Assembly: GCA_036924085.1 (NCBI GenBank)
Contig: JAVGWX010000006.1
Span: 41,882,746 to 41,946,745, forward strand
Direction of reading: 5' to 3'
Source of the DNA: Ariolimax columbianus
Taxonomy: Eukaryota > Mollusca > Gastropoda > Stylommatophora > Arionidae
Length of the DNA stretch: 64,000 nt
The notes beneath the pieces are model-generated. The model did no database searches. It was not told the origin of the DNA and was given only the letters and a program-made list of their open reading frames with translations. The position numbers and the translations under genes were made by a program. Below are positions 22,140 to 33,631 of this stretch, piece by piece (the first letter of the stretch is position 1; the number at the start of each line of letters is the position of its first letter).

Positions 22140-22205
22140 CTTGGAGTCGGAATACGGTCTTGTTCAGTTTTGGTTTGCTGACCCTGATGCAAGCAGCCAA
22201 AGACT
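22140..22205 (-). repeat. SINE A' core fragment, antisense
   Basis: The stretch tcttgttcagttttggtt, then gctgaccctgatgcaagcag, is the reverse complement of the SINE A' core. It is the single-copy relative of the 49-bp array unit at the right end of the window. Confidence 0.55.
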
Positions 22206-22422
22206 GCTGTCATCTCATTCCCTTGGTGCCTGTTCGACTTCAGGTTGCTAGTTTCATAAACAACCCTGTTTAGCTACCATTTGCTATTTTCTTCAAGGTT
22301 ATATGAATTGAGTTAGTCGATCTAGATACCATTCGGACGTTTATTGTGAAGTGAGTTGGCCTGTTCTTATCATGACTGCCTTCTGGTAGCTAACTTTTAA
22401 ACACTATCGATTATCCATTGAA

Positions 22423-22775
22423 ATCAAGACGCTGAGCAGTGCACGAGCTGCAGCAGTCAACGACCCATAGCTGACCACTAGCGTAAGGACCAGCAAGCCA
22501 GAGCTGCCAAATGCCTTCTATACCTCCACTCGTAGATCCTGGATAACAGGTTGCAACTGGGAAGACTGGCTAAGTAGAAGGGATCAAAGAGGAAAGGCTA
22601 ACCAGGTACCTAAAAAAGCTTGCTGAAGACGTGTGTTTCGTACCGAAAGGTGTAAATATCGCAGTCAAGCTGTAAACTATGACACAACTCATTCCGTTCT
22701 GTGGACTACATTCTGCTACTTGCAAAGACCTTTTCAGGACTTCGTAGTGGGAGATTGAGAACGGAAGAAGATGAA
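22423..22775 (+). mobile_element. SINE A copy, nearly full length
   Basis: Blocks in order: atcaagacgctgagcagtgc, gacccatagctgaccactag, gatcctggataacaggttgc, accgaaaggtgtaaatatcg and gggagattgagaacggaaga. Full order, no internal array. Confidence 0.9.
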
Positions 22776-23034
22776 AATTTACACATTGGCAGCTTGGTAG
22801 AAAACTGCGTCGAATGACTAGTTTAAGTGCCATGTAAGACTTGTCAAAGGCAAAGGCTCTATGTAAGTTCCACTTGGATGCCACTCTAGTGGAACAGTAA
22901 AAAGTGTATATATAGTACATATACATAATATAGTGCCCTTTTAGTTATCACTGAATATAATATGATAAGTCCTTGAAGTGGTAAACAAAACTCTCTACTT
23001 AGCTTTTTTGTTTTGTTTTTCCCCGCGGCTTTGT

Positions 23035-23660
23035 CGTTTCACTTCTCTGCGTTGTAGAACTTCTTTTCACCAAGCATGAGGTTATTCTTCAGGGTATATC
23101 TCCACTTGGATCGGCCTGCAGCTTCGTTTTCCCAGAATGTCAGACTCACGTCCAGAGCCTTCAAATCATGCTTACACACACCTTTGAACTTCAGATGTGG
23201 CTGGCCAATTCTGATCTTGCCATCCGACAACGTTTCATAGAGGAAAAATTGAGAATGCGACCATTATCCATGCGATGAAAACCACCAAACTTTCGTAGTC
23301 TTCACTGTCTAAGGAGAATGTATATGCTTGTGAGAGGTGTACGAGAGCTCTGCATTTGTCACTCTGTCCCTCCGTGTAATTCCAATAGTGGATCACAGGC
23401 GCCGTAGACGGAAAATGTTACGCCTGTGCTCTTGTTTTTGCATAGGTTGCCCAAGTTTCGCTACAGTATAGGAGCGTGCTGATGTCACATGCATTAAACA
23501 CCATGGCCTTTGTTTTAATTGTGAGTTTCTGGTTTTCCCAGCATGCGCTGTGAATCGAGCAAATGTAGCAGCAACTTTACGATTGCGATCGTCTAATTCT
23601 GGATCTAGAGAGAGTTTGTTGATGAGGGATCCCAGATTTATAAATAAGTGCACATCTGAC
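23035..23660 (-). mobile_element. LINE C-terminus relic, antisense
   Basis: The minus strand encodes a conserved VCKHDLKALDV segment and a K-W-R-Y-T-L-K-N-N-L end (23230-23039). Upstream fragments near 23653-23393 (LGSLINKLSLDPELDDRNRK) fit the usual order Y-L-G-S-x-I then thumb region. Same family as 1937-2830. Confidence 0.65.
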
Positions 23661-23821
23661 CGTTCACAATTATCGAAGCTAAGAATTGGCGTGACGTGGT
23701 ATGTAGTATACTTATAAAATTCACATCGTTAGTTATATATTTTTTTATTATTAACACTCTTGCCCAATTGACAGATCATTAGATTGCAAACCTACATTTG
23801 AATTGACCTCACCCAGCTAAT

Positions 23822-24035
23822 GAGCATCCCATTAGTTTAGTGGCAGAGCACTCGCTTTTCAAGGCGAACGTACGGGATTTAACTTGCACTACCCAGTCGA
23901 CCCAGCTGTATTGGGGAAGAGGGGGGGGGTTTCTATTTGTTAATGGGTGCCTAACCTACGGTTATGGAAAGAAAGGCGATAAGGAATGGAACTGCCCGTC
24001 ACATCCCATACAAGCGGTAGCGCAGTACAATGAAA
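23822..24035 (+). mobile_element. tRNA-derived SINE, sense
   Basis: A-box-like tagtttagtgg at about 23835 is followed by gcagagcactcgcttttc and a decayed B box. The body (cgacccagctgtattggg, taatgggtgcctaacctac, a poly-G tract, aaggcgataaggaatgg) is shared with the copies near 53.2 kb and 52.9 kb. Confidence 0.7.
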
Positions 24036-24071
24036 ATTAACACTTCTTTCTCGACAACAGTTTTGGATTTA

Positions 24072-24118
24072 TAGTCAAACTCTTAAGGAATCCAGAATTC
24101 ATTTGTCTACAGTGGGCT
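24072..24118 (+). repeat. Left copy of a ~47-bp direct repeat flanking the RTE block
   Basis: The stretch starting atagtcaaactcttaagg and ending acagtgggct matches, with about six differences, 27578-27624 immediately after the RTE 3' end. It is a candidate long, aged target-site duplication. Confidence 0.6.
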
Positions 24119-26767
24119 TATTCTGTAAAAAAAAGACGGCACTTTCACTACTCAGTTACAATCCAGTCAACGACCGAATAATTGTAATCAGACTAAAGAA
24201 AAAGACTACAAATTTAACAATAATTCAAGTGTATGCACCAACATCAGCAGCAGACGATTGTGAAATGGATGATTTCTATAACACCTTGCAAGAAACGATG
24301 GACAAAGTTGAAAAAAGAGATAGCTTGATCATCATTGGCGATTTCAATGCGAAAGTCGGAGAGGAAAGAGCCGAAGAGGAGAGAAGTGTTCGAGGACCTT
24401 TCGGTTTGGGACACAAAAATGAGCGAGGAGAAAAACTGGTTGAATTCTGCACGGAAAACAACCTCTCCATTGCCAACACTTTCTTCAAACAACATCCACG
24501 AAGACTGTACACGTGGACCTCCCCTGATGGTAACAGCAGAAACCAAATAGACTACATTCTAGTGCAACAAAGATGGAGATCAAATGTGCTGGCAACAAAA
24601 ACGCTGCCAGGAGCAGTCTGCGATACGGACCATGAATTACTGTTTGCAGTTTTCCAAACAAGACTACGTAGGATTAACAAAGGTTGCCAGCCAATACAGC
24701 TTCGATGTATTAGCAATACCTACTGAATACAACATCAAAGTAGAAAGCAAATTTGAGGCGTTGCTTGCGGAACAGGAACATATGACATATGAGGATTTGA
24801 CATCGTACGCAAGGGATATTTTGATCTCGACAGCGAAAGAAATGATTCCCAAGATGTCGCACAAGACACGGAGCTATATAACAGAGGAAACACAGAAACT
24901 CATTGCAGAAAGGTAACAATTAAAACAAATGGGAAGTAAGGGTACCAACACAGCATATAAAAACTGCACAAGAAAGGTTAGAAGAGAAATAAGAAAAGAT
25001 AAAAGGAGATACATAGTAGAAACGTGTAAGGATATAGAAAACCTACAGCAACAAGGCAGAGAGAGAGAGGGATGCATTTAAAGCAAAAAGGACACTGACA
25101 AGGGAGTTCCGTTCGGTTCCACATGTCATAAATGACAAAGAGGATAACATTAACAGAAACAAAAGGCATATTGAACAGATGGAGAGAGTACTGCAGAACC
25201 ATGTATGGAGATAGCACAAAGCGCTCAGTTACAATCCTACCAAAGGAAGAGAAAGAACCTGAACCAACATTGGAAGAAGTACGCTCTGCAATTAAAAGTC
25301 TGAAAAGGGGAAAATCCACAGGATGCGATAATATCCCAGCAGAGCTAATACAAGCAGGAGGGGAGGCATGTGCTCGAGTCTATCACAAGCTGTGTAAACA
25401 GATATGGCACAGTGCAGAGTGGCCAGAAGCATGGATGAAATCAATTTATATTCCCCTCCCCAAAAAAGGCAACCTGAAGCTGTGCACGAACTACCGAACT
25501 ATCGCGCTGATCAGCCATGCTAGCAAGATACTCTTGCGAATCCGGTTAAGAAGGATAGCGAAAAGGTTTGAATCTGAAATTCACGTAGCCCAGGCAGGTT
25601 TTAGGAAACCACATATTCAATTTAAGGAATATCTATGAAAAATGTTGAGAGTTTAATGTAGACCTGTACACATGTTGTATTGATTACACTGAGGCCTTCG
25701 ACACGGTAAAACATCAAAATCTGTGGAGAATCATGGGGGAAATGGGGTTTCCTTTGCACATAGTCCATGTCATCGAAACATTATACCAAGATCAGCAAGC
25801 CGCTGTCCGAGTTTCTGGGCAAACATCGGATTGGTTTGCAATGCAAAAGGGAGTCCGAAAGGGATGTATCCTCTCACGTTATCTGTACAACATATATGCG
25901 GAATGTATAATGAGAAATGTTTGAGAAGCTGTGAACATTGAAAGTTTCGACCCATTTACGATTGGCGGGTACGAGATTCCAGAGTTACGATATGCAGATG
26001 ACACAGTGATACTATCAAGAAGTGCGGAAGGGCTAGAGCAGCTACTTTCAGCCGTTAATGGACATAGTAAAGATCAAAATCTGTTCATAAACATAAACAA
26101 AACAAAGATAATGACCACCGATAAAACACAATGTCAGCATACATTTACAGTGGGTGGTGAGGAAATAGATCAGGTTACACATTTTGAATATCTGGGCTCC
26201 AGAATCGACAAAAATGGTGACTGCTCGACAGAAATCAGAAGAAGACTAGCTATGGCAATGCAGAGACTGAACAGCCTGAAGAAATTATGGCAGGGCACCA
26301 ACAAAACGATAAAAGTAAAAGTCTTGAGAGCCTGTGTTTTTCCTGTGGCAGCTTATGGCTGTGAAGCATGGACGATTACCAAAACTTCTAGACAAAGAAT
26401 CGAATCTTTCGAGTCAAAATGTAACAGAAAGATCATCAGAAGACACTGGACAGAGAAAAGAACAAATGTAGACATTCGGCAAGAGTTGAGCATAGAGGAG
26501 AACTGGTTTATCAATTCCATTTTGGCTAGAAAATGCAAATACTTTGGTCACATCAAGAGACACAACGGTCTTGAGAGGACGGTGATGGAAGGTATGGTGC
26601 CAGGCAAAAGAGGAAGGGGTAGACCAAGAAGACGATGGCACCAAGATATCCAGGAGTGCCTGAGTATGACAGTGGCGGAAGCTGGAGTTTTGGCAAGGGA
26701 ACGAGTTTCTTTCAGACAGACTGTGATGGGAGCGACGTTCTACAAAGGACATGCTACATGATGATGG
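24105..26767 (+). mobile_element. RTE-type LINE with endonuclease and reverse transcriptase, degraded
   Basis: The apurinic-like endonuclease is open from 24103 to 24726. It shows VNDRIIVIRL, IIQVYAPTS, IIGDFNAKVGEE, RRLYTWTSPDGNSRNQIDYI and a T-D-H-E-L-L end, all family blocks in order, so only the extreme N-terminus is truncated. The RT region follows in broken frames: CDNIPAELIQAGGEAC, GFRKP, CIDYTEAFDTVKHQNLW, MQKGVRKGCILS and the catalytic YADD at 25991-26002. The C-terminus is open from 25931 to 26761 (AAYGCEAWTITKTSRQRIES, then GKRGRGRPRRRW). It ends in an atgatg tail. Several stops and frameshifts make it non-autonomous now. Confidence 0.93.
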
Positions 26768-27570
26768 GTACGAGATTCCAGAGTTACGATACGCAGATGA
26801 CACAGTGATACTATAAAGAAGTGCAGAAGGGCTAGAGCAGCTACTTTCAGCCGTTAATGGACATAGTAAAGATGAAAACCTGTTCATAAACATAAATAAA
26901 ACAAAGAAAATGACCATCGACAAAACACAATGTCAACATAAATTTAACAGTTGCTGGTGAGGAAATAGATCAGGTCACACATTTTGAATATCTGGGCTCC
27001 AGAATTGACAAAAATGGCGACTGCTCGAAATAAATCAGAAGAAGACTAGCTATGGCAATGCAGAGACTGAACAGCCTGAAGAAATTATGGCAGTGCACCA
27101 ACAAAATGATAAAAGTAAAAGTCTTGAAAGCCTGTGTGTTTCCTGTGTCAGCTTATGGCTGTGAATCATGGACGATTACCAAAACTTCTAGACAAAGAAT
27201 CGAATCCTTTTGAGGCAAAATGTTACAGAAAGATCCTCAGAATACCCTGGACAGAAAAAAACAAATGCAGACATTCGGCAAGAGTTGAGCATAGAAGAGA
27301 ACTGGTTTATCAATTCCATTTTGGCTAGAAATTGCAAGGACTTTGGTCACATCAAGAGACACAACAGTCTTGAGAGAACGGCGATGGAAGGTATGGTGCC
27401 AGGCAAAAGAGGAAGAGGTAGACCAAGAAGAAGATAGCACCAAGATATCCAGAAATACTTGAGTATGACTGTGGCGGAGGCTGGTGTTTTGGCAAGGGAA
27501 CAAGTTTCTTTCAGACAGACTGTGATGGGGGCGACGTTCTACAAAGGACATGCTTCATGATGATGATGGG
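26768..27570 (+). mobile_element. Second, 5'-truncated RTE copy in tandem
   Basis: It begins with gggtacgagattccagag directly at the atgatg tail of the first copy, and repeats 25966-26767 with frameshifts and point changes. It ends with catgcttcatgatgatg. The C-terminal block RQELSIEENWFINSILARN is preserved. Confidence 0.9.
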
Positions 27571-27577
27571 CAATGGT

Positions 27578-27624
27578 ATAGTCAAAGTCTTAAGAAATCC
27601 TGAATTCATTTGTCCACACTAGGC
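27578..27624 (+). repeat. Right copy of the ~47-bp direct repeat flanking the RTE block
   Basis: Begins atagtcaaagtcttaagaa and ends cacactaggca. It pairs with 24072-24118 on the other side of the RTE tandem. Confidence 0.6.
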
Positions 27625-27919
27625 AATGGTATTTTACGCAAGTGAGATTGGCAGTCCCATCCATAACAACCTTCCAAGCTCCTCGCAGGAACCACTGTCA
27701 CTCGAGGCGCACTGTTAAGAGACGATTAGCAGAGCCTGTTGACAATGAATATACTGATCGTCTGCTGTGCGAGCATATATCTCCCGTCCGTGTTGGCTAT
27801 CAACAGCCCGCATTGACCTTTCAACTACGAGACATTTGTTACTGCCACACAAATCCGTTCCCTAGCATTAACGATTGATATGATCCCGTATGTATAAATA
27901 TTGTTGTGATGGTTCCACC

Positions 27920-28402
27920 GATGTTTGTGGAGCAACGGCAAGATCTCAATTGAAACAAAAATCCGTATCTACCAGTCCTGTTTTACGGCTCTGAAACCTG
28001 GACATTACTCAAACATGACATGTCGAGACTGGAGGCCTTCCACATTCGCAACCAGTGGCATATCCTGTGCATCTAATGGCATGACTATAGCCGCAACGTG
28101 GAGGTCTCTGCTAAAACAGGCCTCCTCCCATTTTCAGAAACGGTTGACCGCCGCCGAGTTTCTTTGTCTAGTTATATTGTACGGCTGGGCCAGGAAAATC
28201 CGGCCCACAAGATACCACAGAAGTCGTTCTTCGGCGCTAAACTTCTTCCCCAGACCGCCTGGAGTCGCAGAAGGGGCCGTCCCCGCACAGTATGGCTCCA
28301 GCAGATAGCAGCCTCCACCTTCGATCTGGACGAGGCCTGGAGCCACGCCGCAGCAGTGGGTCATAGATGTGGCCGATCGACTCAACGGGCCTTAGACGCC
28401 TA
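27920..28402 (+). mobile_element. LINE C-terminus relic
   Basis: A frame from 28098 reads LLPFSETVDRRRVSLSSYIV, then RLGQENPAHKIP and RRRGRPRTVWLQQIAAS, the same family as the antisense fragment at 20926-21350. The upstream part is in another frame. Confidence 0.78.
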
Positions 28403-28607
28403 AGCGAATATACCATTATATACCCTCCGGCCCACACATCCCACCCCATCCATGATTTTTTCCCTGAAATACGGCATTAGACAAGTTCGGCATTTCCTCA
28501 GCCATGCCTTGCGGCCACTTTTGGCTCTTTCCAAGACTTAAGGTGCTATTCAAAGAATTATGGAAAAGACAATTATGGATAGAGAATCGCTTGGCTTGGC
28601 TTGGCTT

Positions 28608-28838
28608 CGTTCATTCTCAATCTCCCACTACCAAACACTGAAAGGACTTAAGTAGCAGAATGTAGTCCAGAGAACGGAATGCGTTGTATCGTAGTTTACA
28701 GCTTGACTGCGATATTTGTACCTTTCAGTCCAACACATCCGACTTCAGCAAGCATTTTTGAGTACCAGGTTAGCATTCTCTCTTCTATGAGTCGCTGACC
28801 ACTGCAGCTCATGCGGTGCTCAGCATCTTGATCCCTGA
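28608..28838 (-). mobile_element. SINE A copy, antisense, with internal deletion
   Basis: It has both ends (ttctcaatctcccactacc and gctcagcatcttgatccc) but jumps from the gcattctctcttctatgag block straight to tcgctgaccactgcagctc. The middle block with the atccaggatcaccacg motif is missing. Confidence 0.85.
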
Positions 28839-28979
28839 TAGAGAATGAAAGACAACGCGATGAACCGTCTGATGGAGATTCCCCAGGAATGACTTCCAAC
28901 AGTAAGAGAAACACTGTGAAAAGAGTATCAACTGGGTAGGGGTCTATTTGAAGGGGATTAGGTTTTGAACTAAATAGAT

Positions 28980-29165
28980 AAGCTGTGGAGCGGGTGGCCG
29001 AATGGTTTCGATGTTTGTCCGCCAACAAGGAGGACAAAGGATCGAATCCCCTGGAAGGCATATGTTGTTTCTCTTTTGGGGGTGAAATAAACACACATAG
29101 CCAGCACAGGACGCGGCGACAGCAGTGACGAAGCGGTCTGTTGTCCTCATCCATTAAAACCCTCG
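28980..29165 (+). mobile_element. tRNA-derived SINE (Leu/Ser-like head)
   Basis: The head has a consensus A box (tggccgaatgg, about 28996-29006) and B box (ggatcgaatcc, about 29039-29049) with a Leu/Ser-like variable arm. A body without tRNA pairing follows to 29165. The tRNA stems are incomplete, so a SINE is preferred to a working tRNA. Confidence 0.65.
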
Positions 29166-29469
29166 ACTACCCCAGCCATGGAAAAGATGTTACACGACAG
29201 TATTTTTTGTTTTTGAGATAAGCTAGTTCTTTTTCCTCCAAACCTGAGGTCAGATACTTTTTGATCAGATCTCGTCATATATTTATAATGTCCAGGCTGG
29301 CGGGGCACGGCACACAGCCTAAACTTGCTTGTGTTTCAATCCATTAAGGTCGTGTCCTTATATGTAGTAAATTTATTTTAAAGATTATAGCTCGAGTCGG
29401 ATGAATTTACCGTTAGGCGCAAAACAAATGACACCTCACTGCGCCTTAAGTGTCTATTATAGTTTGTAA

Positions 29470-30031
29470 ATTGTTAGAGTCAATAATCAAAGAAAACATT
29501 GTAATGCATTTAGACAAGTTTAATCTAATCAGAAATAGTCAGTGTGGTTTCGTAGAGGGAGATCGTGCTTAACAAATCTATTAGAATCCACGGAGGAGGT
29601 TACTAAAATTATAGATAAAGGAGAACCAGTGGATGTTATTTATCTAGATTTTGCTAAGGCCGTTGATAGAGTTCCTCATCAAAGATTATTTCGAAAGTTA
29701 AAATTACATGGAATAGGTGGAGACATTGCCAAATGAATTGAAAATTGGTTAACGGGAAGAAGGCAGAGGATGGGCATAAATAGGGAGTACTCTGAGTGGT
29801 GTGAAGGGAAAAGTAGAGTGCCACAGAGCTCAGTTTTTGGACCAGTTTTGTTCTTGATATATAAACGATTTGGACATTGATATGGGATCCATGATTACAA
29901 AATTTGCTGATGACACACAACTATGCAGTAGTGCCTCATCTAAAGCAGAAGTGGATAGATTGAGGTCGGATTTAGATAAAATTCAAGAATGGTCTGTAAG
30001 CTGGCAAATGGAGTTTAATGTAGATACATGT
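29470..30031 (+). mobile_element. CR1/L2-type LINE, left part, interrupted
   Basis: It encodes RGRSCLTNLLESTEEVTK, then EPVDVIYLDFAKAVDRVPHQ and RLFRKLKLHGIGGDIAK, followed in other frames by a FADDTQL-type catalytic block near 29905. It breaks at agatacatgt (30022-30031) and resumes at 30823 with the same 10-mer. Confidence 0.9.
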
Positions 30032-30822
30032 TCATAGGCGTCTCAGTCTTTGCAGACCATGCGCATGGCACTCTGTGAGTAGCCTCTCAGGGCACACGCC
30101 TGGGCGCTGAATATGGAGACCCTTGGCTGCCCAAACTGCAGGATCCCCCTCTCGGCCTCGCTGGTGTAATCCAAAAATGAATGCAAAGCATGACAATTTG
30201 GCACCAGCTCAGCTCCAGAAGCTGCTGGAACGTGTTCGAAATTTTGAAACCATGTGCATTAGGTGCTACCACTCCAGATTTTCTGTCTGGGTTTATTCTC
30301 GTAGCTCTACCCTCTCCCGATGTTTCTACAAGGCAGTGGAGTCATTCCCCGCATATGCTAGTTACTCGAGATATGCGATGATACTCTCATAGTCCAAATA
30401 CTAACCAGCACTCCCTGGGACTTGTGGGTTTAAAATCAGAGTTCCTCCTGTCCTAGGCGAACTGCCTGAACAGGCTAACGAGCTTCATCCACCTGGGTGT
30501 AGAGTCAGAGTTTACCTTCTCTTAGATTTGCTGCCAACCAAAGATAATGAGCCCAATCTGCCAGCCCAGTTATACCGCCGGGTTTTCGGTCGCGCTGCAC
30601 AGCAGGCTCTGTAAAAAACAGGGGGCCTCTCATGAAGGTGTTGCTGGGAACACAATAATTTAGGAGAGGCCATTTGCATAGAAACTCCTAAACGGTAAGC
30701 CGAACAGTGAATCCAGCGGCGATCTACACCTGGAAAGGGGAGGCTATATCAGATACTTCACTTTCCTTTAACGGGCGGGACGTCCAGCCCAGACCTCGCA
30801 CCCCCTTCCCCCCCCCCCCCCA
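30032..30822 (+). mobile_element. Unidentified ~791-bp insertion with 10-bp target-site duplication
   Basis: This interrupts a CR1-type LINE. The flanks share agatacatgt (30022-30031 and 30823-30832), and the CR1 sequence is collinear across the break when compared with 39525. It contains an 89-codon frame (30123-30392) with no family I know. It is GC-richer than its surroundings and ends in a poly-C tract (30806-30821). No clear inverted termini are seen. Confidence 0.65.
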
Positions 30823-31585
30823 AGATACATGTACAGTCATCCAAATAGGTAGATCCAATATGGAACATAATAACAGAATGGGCAAGAATAATATTAGAAA
30901 GATAGATAAGGAAATGGACTTAGGGGTTATAATAGATCATACAGGTAAGGTGAGTGAGCAAGTTCAGGTAGCAGTGAAAAAGGCAAATGAATGTTAGGTA
31001 TTATAAAAATAAATATTAAACGCAGGAGCAAGGAAGTGATCGTCAAACTGTATAAAGCATAAGTTAGACGTAAATTGGAGTATTGTGGGTTCAGGTGTGG
31101 AGTTCTTATCATACAGGGGATATAAACGTGCTGGAAATAATACCAAAAAAAGCGACAAAGCTGATTGTTTGATTACAGAATTGCAGTTATAAGGAAAGAC
31201 TCAGAAAAACCGACCTACAATGTCTAGAAAAGAGAATAATTTGAGGTGACTTAACACAGGTTTATAAGATGATCAGAGGAACGGATAAATTAACGATAAC
31301 AAGTTTTTTTTAAATACAACCACCAACAAGAACAAGAGGGCATAGCTACAAGTTAACTAAAGAGAGGTCCAGATTAGATATTAGGAAATATTTTTGAAGC
31401 CAGAGAGTGGTGAATGCTTGGAATACATTGCCACATGAGGCAGTGGAGGCAGGGACAATTAATGCATTTAAGAATACATTGGATGCGCATAGCTTTTAGA
31501 GCAAGGTAATGTAATTGAAACTGGTTGTACACAGACTCTAATGAGTCTCCTAAACCAGTATAAAGACGTTACGTTTTAGAAACCA
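30823..31585 (+). mobile_element. CR1/L2-type LINE, right part to 3' end
   Basis: It continues the copy broken at 30031 with a K-E-M-D-L-G-V-I-I-D-H-T-G block, then the C-terminal region and the 3' UTR (gtggtgaatgcttggaatac, ctaaaccagtataaagacgtt). Confidence 0.88.
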
Positions 31586-31867
31586 GAAGAACGATTGGAA
31601 ACATAAACATAATGTGCTATGTCGTCTGACGTAGGCGATCACGGATCTCCGGTACTGTTGAAGCAGTTTTAAGTGGATACTATTTTCGCTCTCGTCAACC
31701 CCTCTCTCTCTCTCTCGTCACTTGCTTACGTAATACGGTGGCAAAACGTAGTCCAAAGAGTGATGGAAGTAGCATGGGATGCAGATGTTCCCTCATGGTT
31801 TAATCTAAAAGCCTTTCCCATAAACTGGTGTCCCACATGTCCCAAGAAACAGCGTCAGACAATTGCT

Positions 31868-32402
31868 GCTACTACTACTACTGCTGCTGCTACGGCAGCT
31901 GCTGCTGGTACTACTACAACAGCAACAACAACACCAACAACAACTACTACTATAGTACTACCACAACTACCACCAGCACTACTACCACTGCTACTACTAC
32001 AACTTATATTACTGCTACTATCAACATCACCACCACTACTACTATTGCCACAACCACTACTACCACTACCGCTACTACTACTGCTACGACTGCTCCAACT
32101 ACTACTACTTTAATGATCCGTACTACTACTATCACTACCAACATTGCCACCACAACCATCACCGCTGCCACCACCATCAACCACCACCAACACTACAATT
32201 ACTACTACCTCCGTCTCCACCCCCACCCCTTCTGCTACAACTACTACTACTACAGCTGCTTCCGCCACTACCAGCACCACCAACCACCACTACAACCACA
32301 GCACCACTACTACTACCGTCGGTTCCTCCACCACCATCACCGCCGCTTTCACCACTACCACCACCCCTTCCACTACCACTACTATTACTACTACTACCGT
32401 TA
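31868..32402 (+). repeat. Long degenerate ACT/ACC trinucleotide repeat
   Basis: More than 500 bp of actactacc-type triplets with scattered changes. The open frames across it (poly-Thr, poly-Leu or poly-Tyr/His) are consequences of the repeat, not evidence of a protein. Confidence 0.92.
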
Positions 32403-32969
32403 GTATTATAATGTTTTTGACTTGAATTCGTCGCCTCTCCTTTACCTTGAAGTGTTGTATGCCTTTTGTTTTGCGGTTTTTAGATTCTACACGATGGTGT
32501 AGTCCTCTCTACGCACAGGCCTCCTTAGTCCGAATTGACTTAGTCGCTTCACTTCTCCCTTGGGGTGTAGACGCCTTTTTTAATGTTGATGAGGCGTATC
32601 GTTTCTGCTAGACGGAGTAGCTTGTCTTTGTCCCATTGCATTTTACAAAACGCCTGACAGGTTGCAGTGTTACTATTTATTGTTCCCATTTCAGACTTCA
32701 GTTAGAGCCGAAGATTCAGCACAGTGAATGGACCAACAGTAACCAGCGACTCATTAACACTAGGGACTTCTATCCACGTATATTGGAGGTACTATTTTCT
32801 GTGTATGAATACAATGATTGACAGTAGCCTTCATAGGAAATACCGCCGATGTTGGCTTCATTATACGTTGCGTTGGAGGTAGAATGATCAGTTCACTGCA
32901 TTGTCTACATGTAGGTCACGCTCCCATTTACAAGTGGGTTGACTGGAGCTTGTAGGCACCGCCAAACGA
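32403..32969. other. Intron sequence, nothing recognised
   Basis: No exon or repeat family is supported. Confidence 0.4.
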
Positions 32970-33240
32970 ACCCCGTACATGTGCAGTGACAATCAGCTGC
33001 TCAAAGCATTGTACCACTCACACACTGATATGCTCATTAGATTGTTGGGAATACATTGGCAGAATAAGGTGCGAGACACCGAGGCCATCACGAAGGCCAG
33101 AATGCCGAGCATCCACACACTATTGCAGAAAGCCCAGATCAGGTGGACTGGCAACGTCGTGAGAGTGCCAGCCAATCGCGTCCCCAAACAATTAATGTAT
33201 GGCGGCTTAAAAAAACCTGCATAGGCAAAAGAAGTGCTTC
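32970..33240 (+). mobile_element. LINE C-terminus relic
   Basis: The frame reads LLGIHWQNKVRDTEAITKAR, then MPSIHTLLQKAQIRWTGNV and NRVPKQLMYGGL, the common non-LTR C-terminal block. Related copies are at 49010-49745 (+) and 62440-62950 (-). Confidence 0.85.
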
Positions 33241-33631
33241 AAAGACCCCCCTCACATTATATATGGACTGCTTCAACGTCTTTGAAAACTCATGGGAGTA
33301 CCTGTCACATGACACCGCTTTGTTAATATCTGGAATATTATTTGGTACTTGCAGTTTCCCGTGCCATTTGTTATGAACATAGCGATTTAGTCCTGGTCAT
33401 CCACATATCTGACCTATTTGGACGTAACACCACCGCTGCGTTGTGGGACACCTGTTAACGGAAAAGACTATGGGAGTAAACCGGAGGGAAAATCTGCAAT
33501 CTGTGCTATCTCCAGTCGTTCGCGATAATGTATTGCCACTGGCTAACGGTAGCTCAGGACGAGAGCGTGAGATTGACACAATTTTCCTCTCTTTAATCCA
33601 AATCACCACGGCTGTCGGGGATGACGACTAA

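Noticed and set aside
28988..29062. Functional tRNA gene
   Set aside because: A and B boxes are good, but the acceptor and anticodon stems do not close and a non-tRNA body follows, which is typical of a SINE.
31828..32425. Long open frames rich in Thr, Tyr, His or Leu
   Set aside because: They arise purely from the ACT/ACC trinucleotide tract. Several frames are open at once and no splice sites or domains are present.
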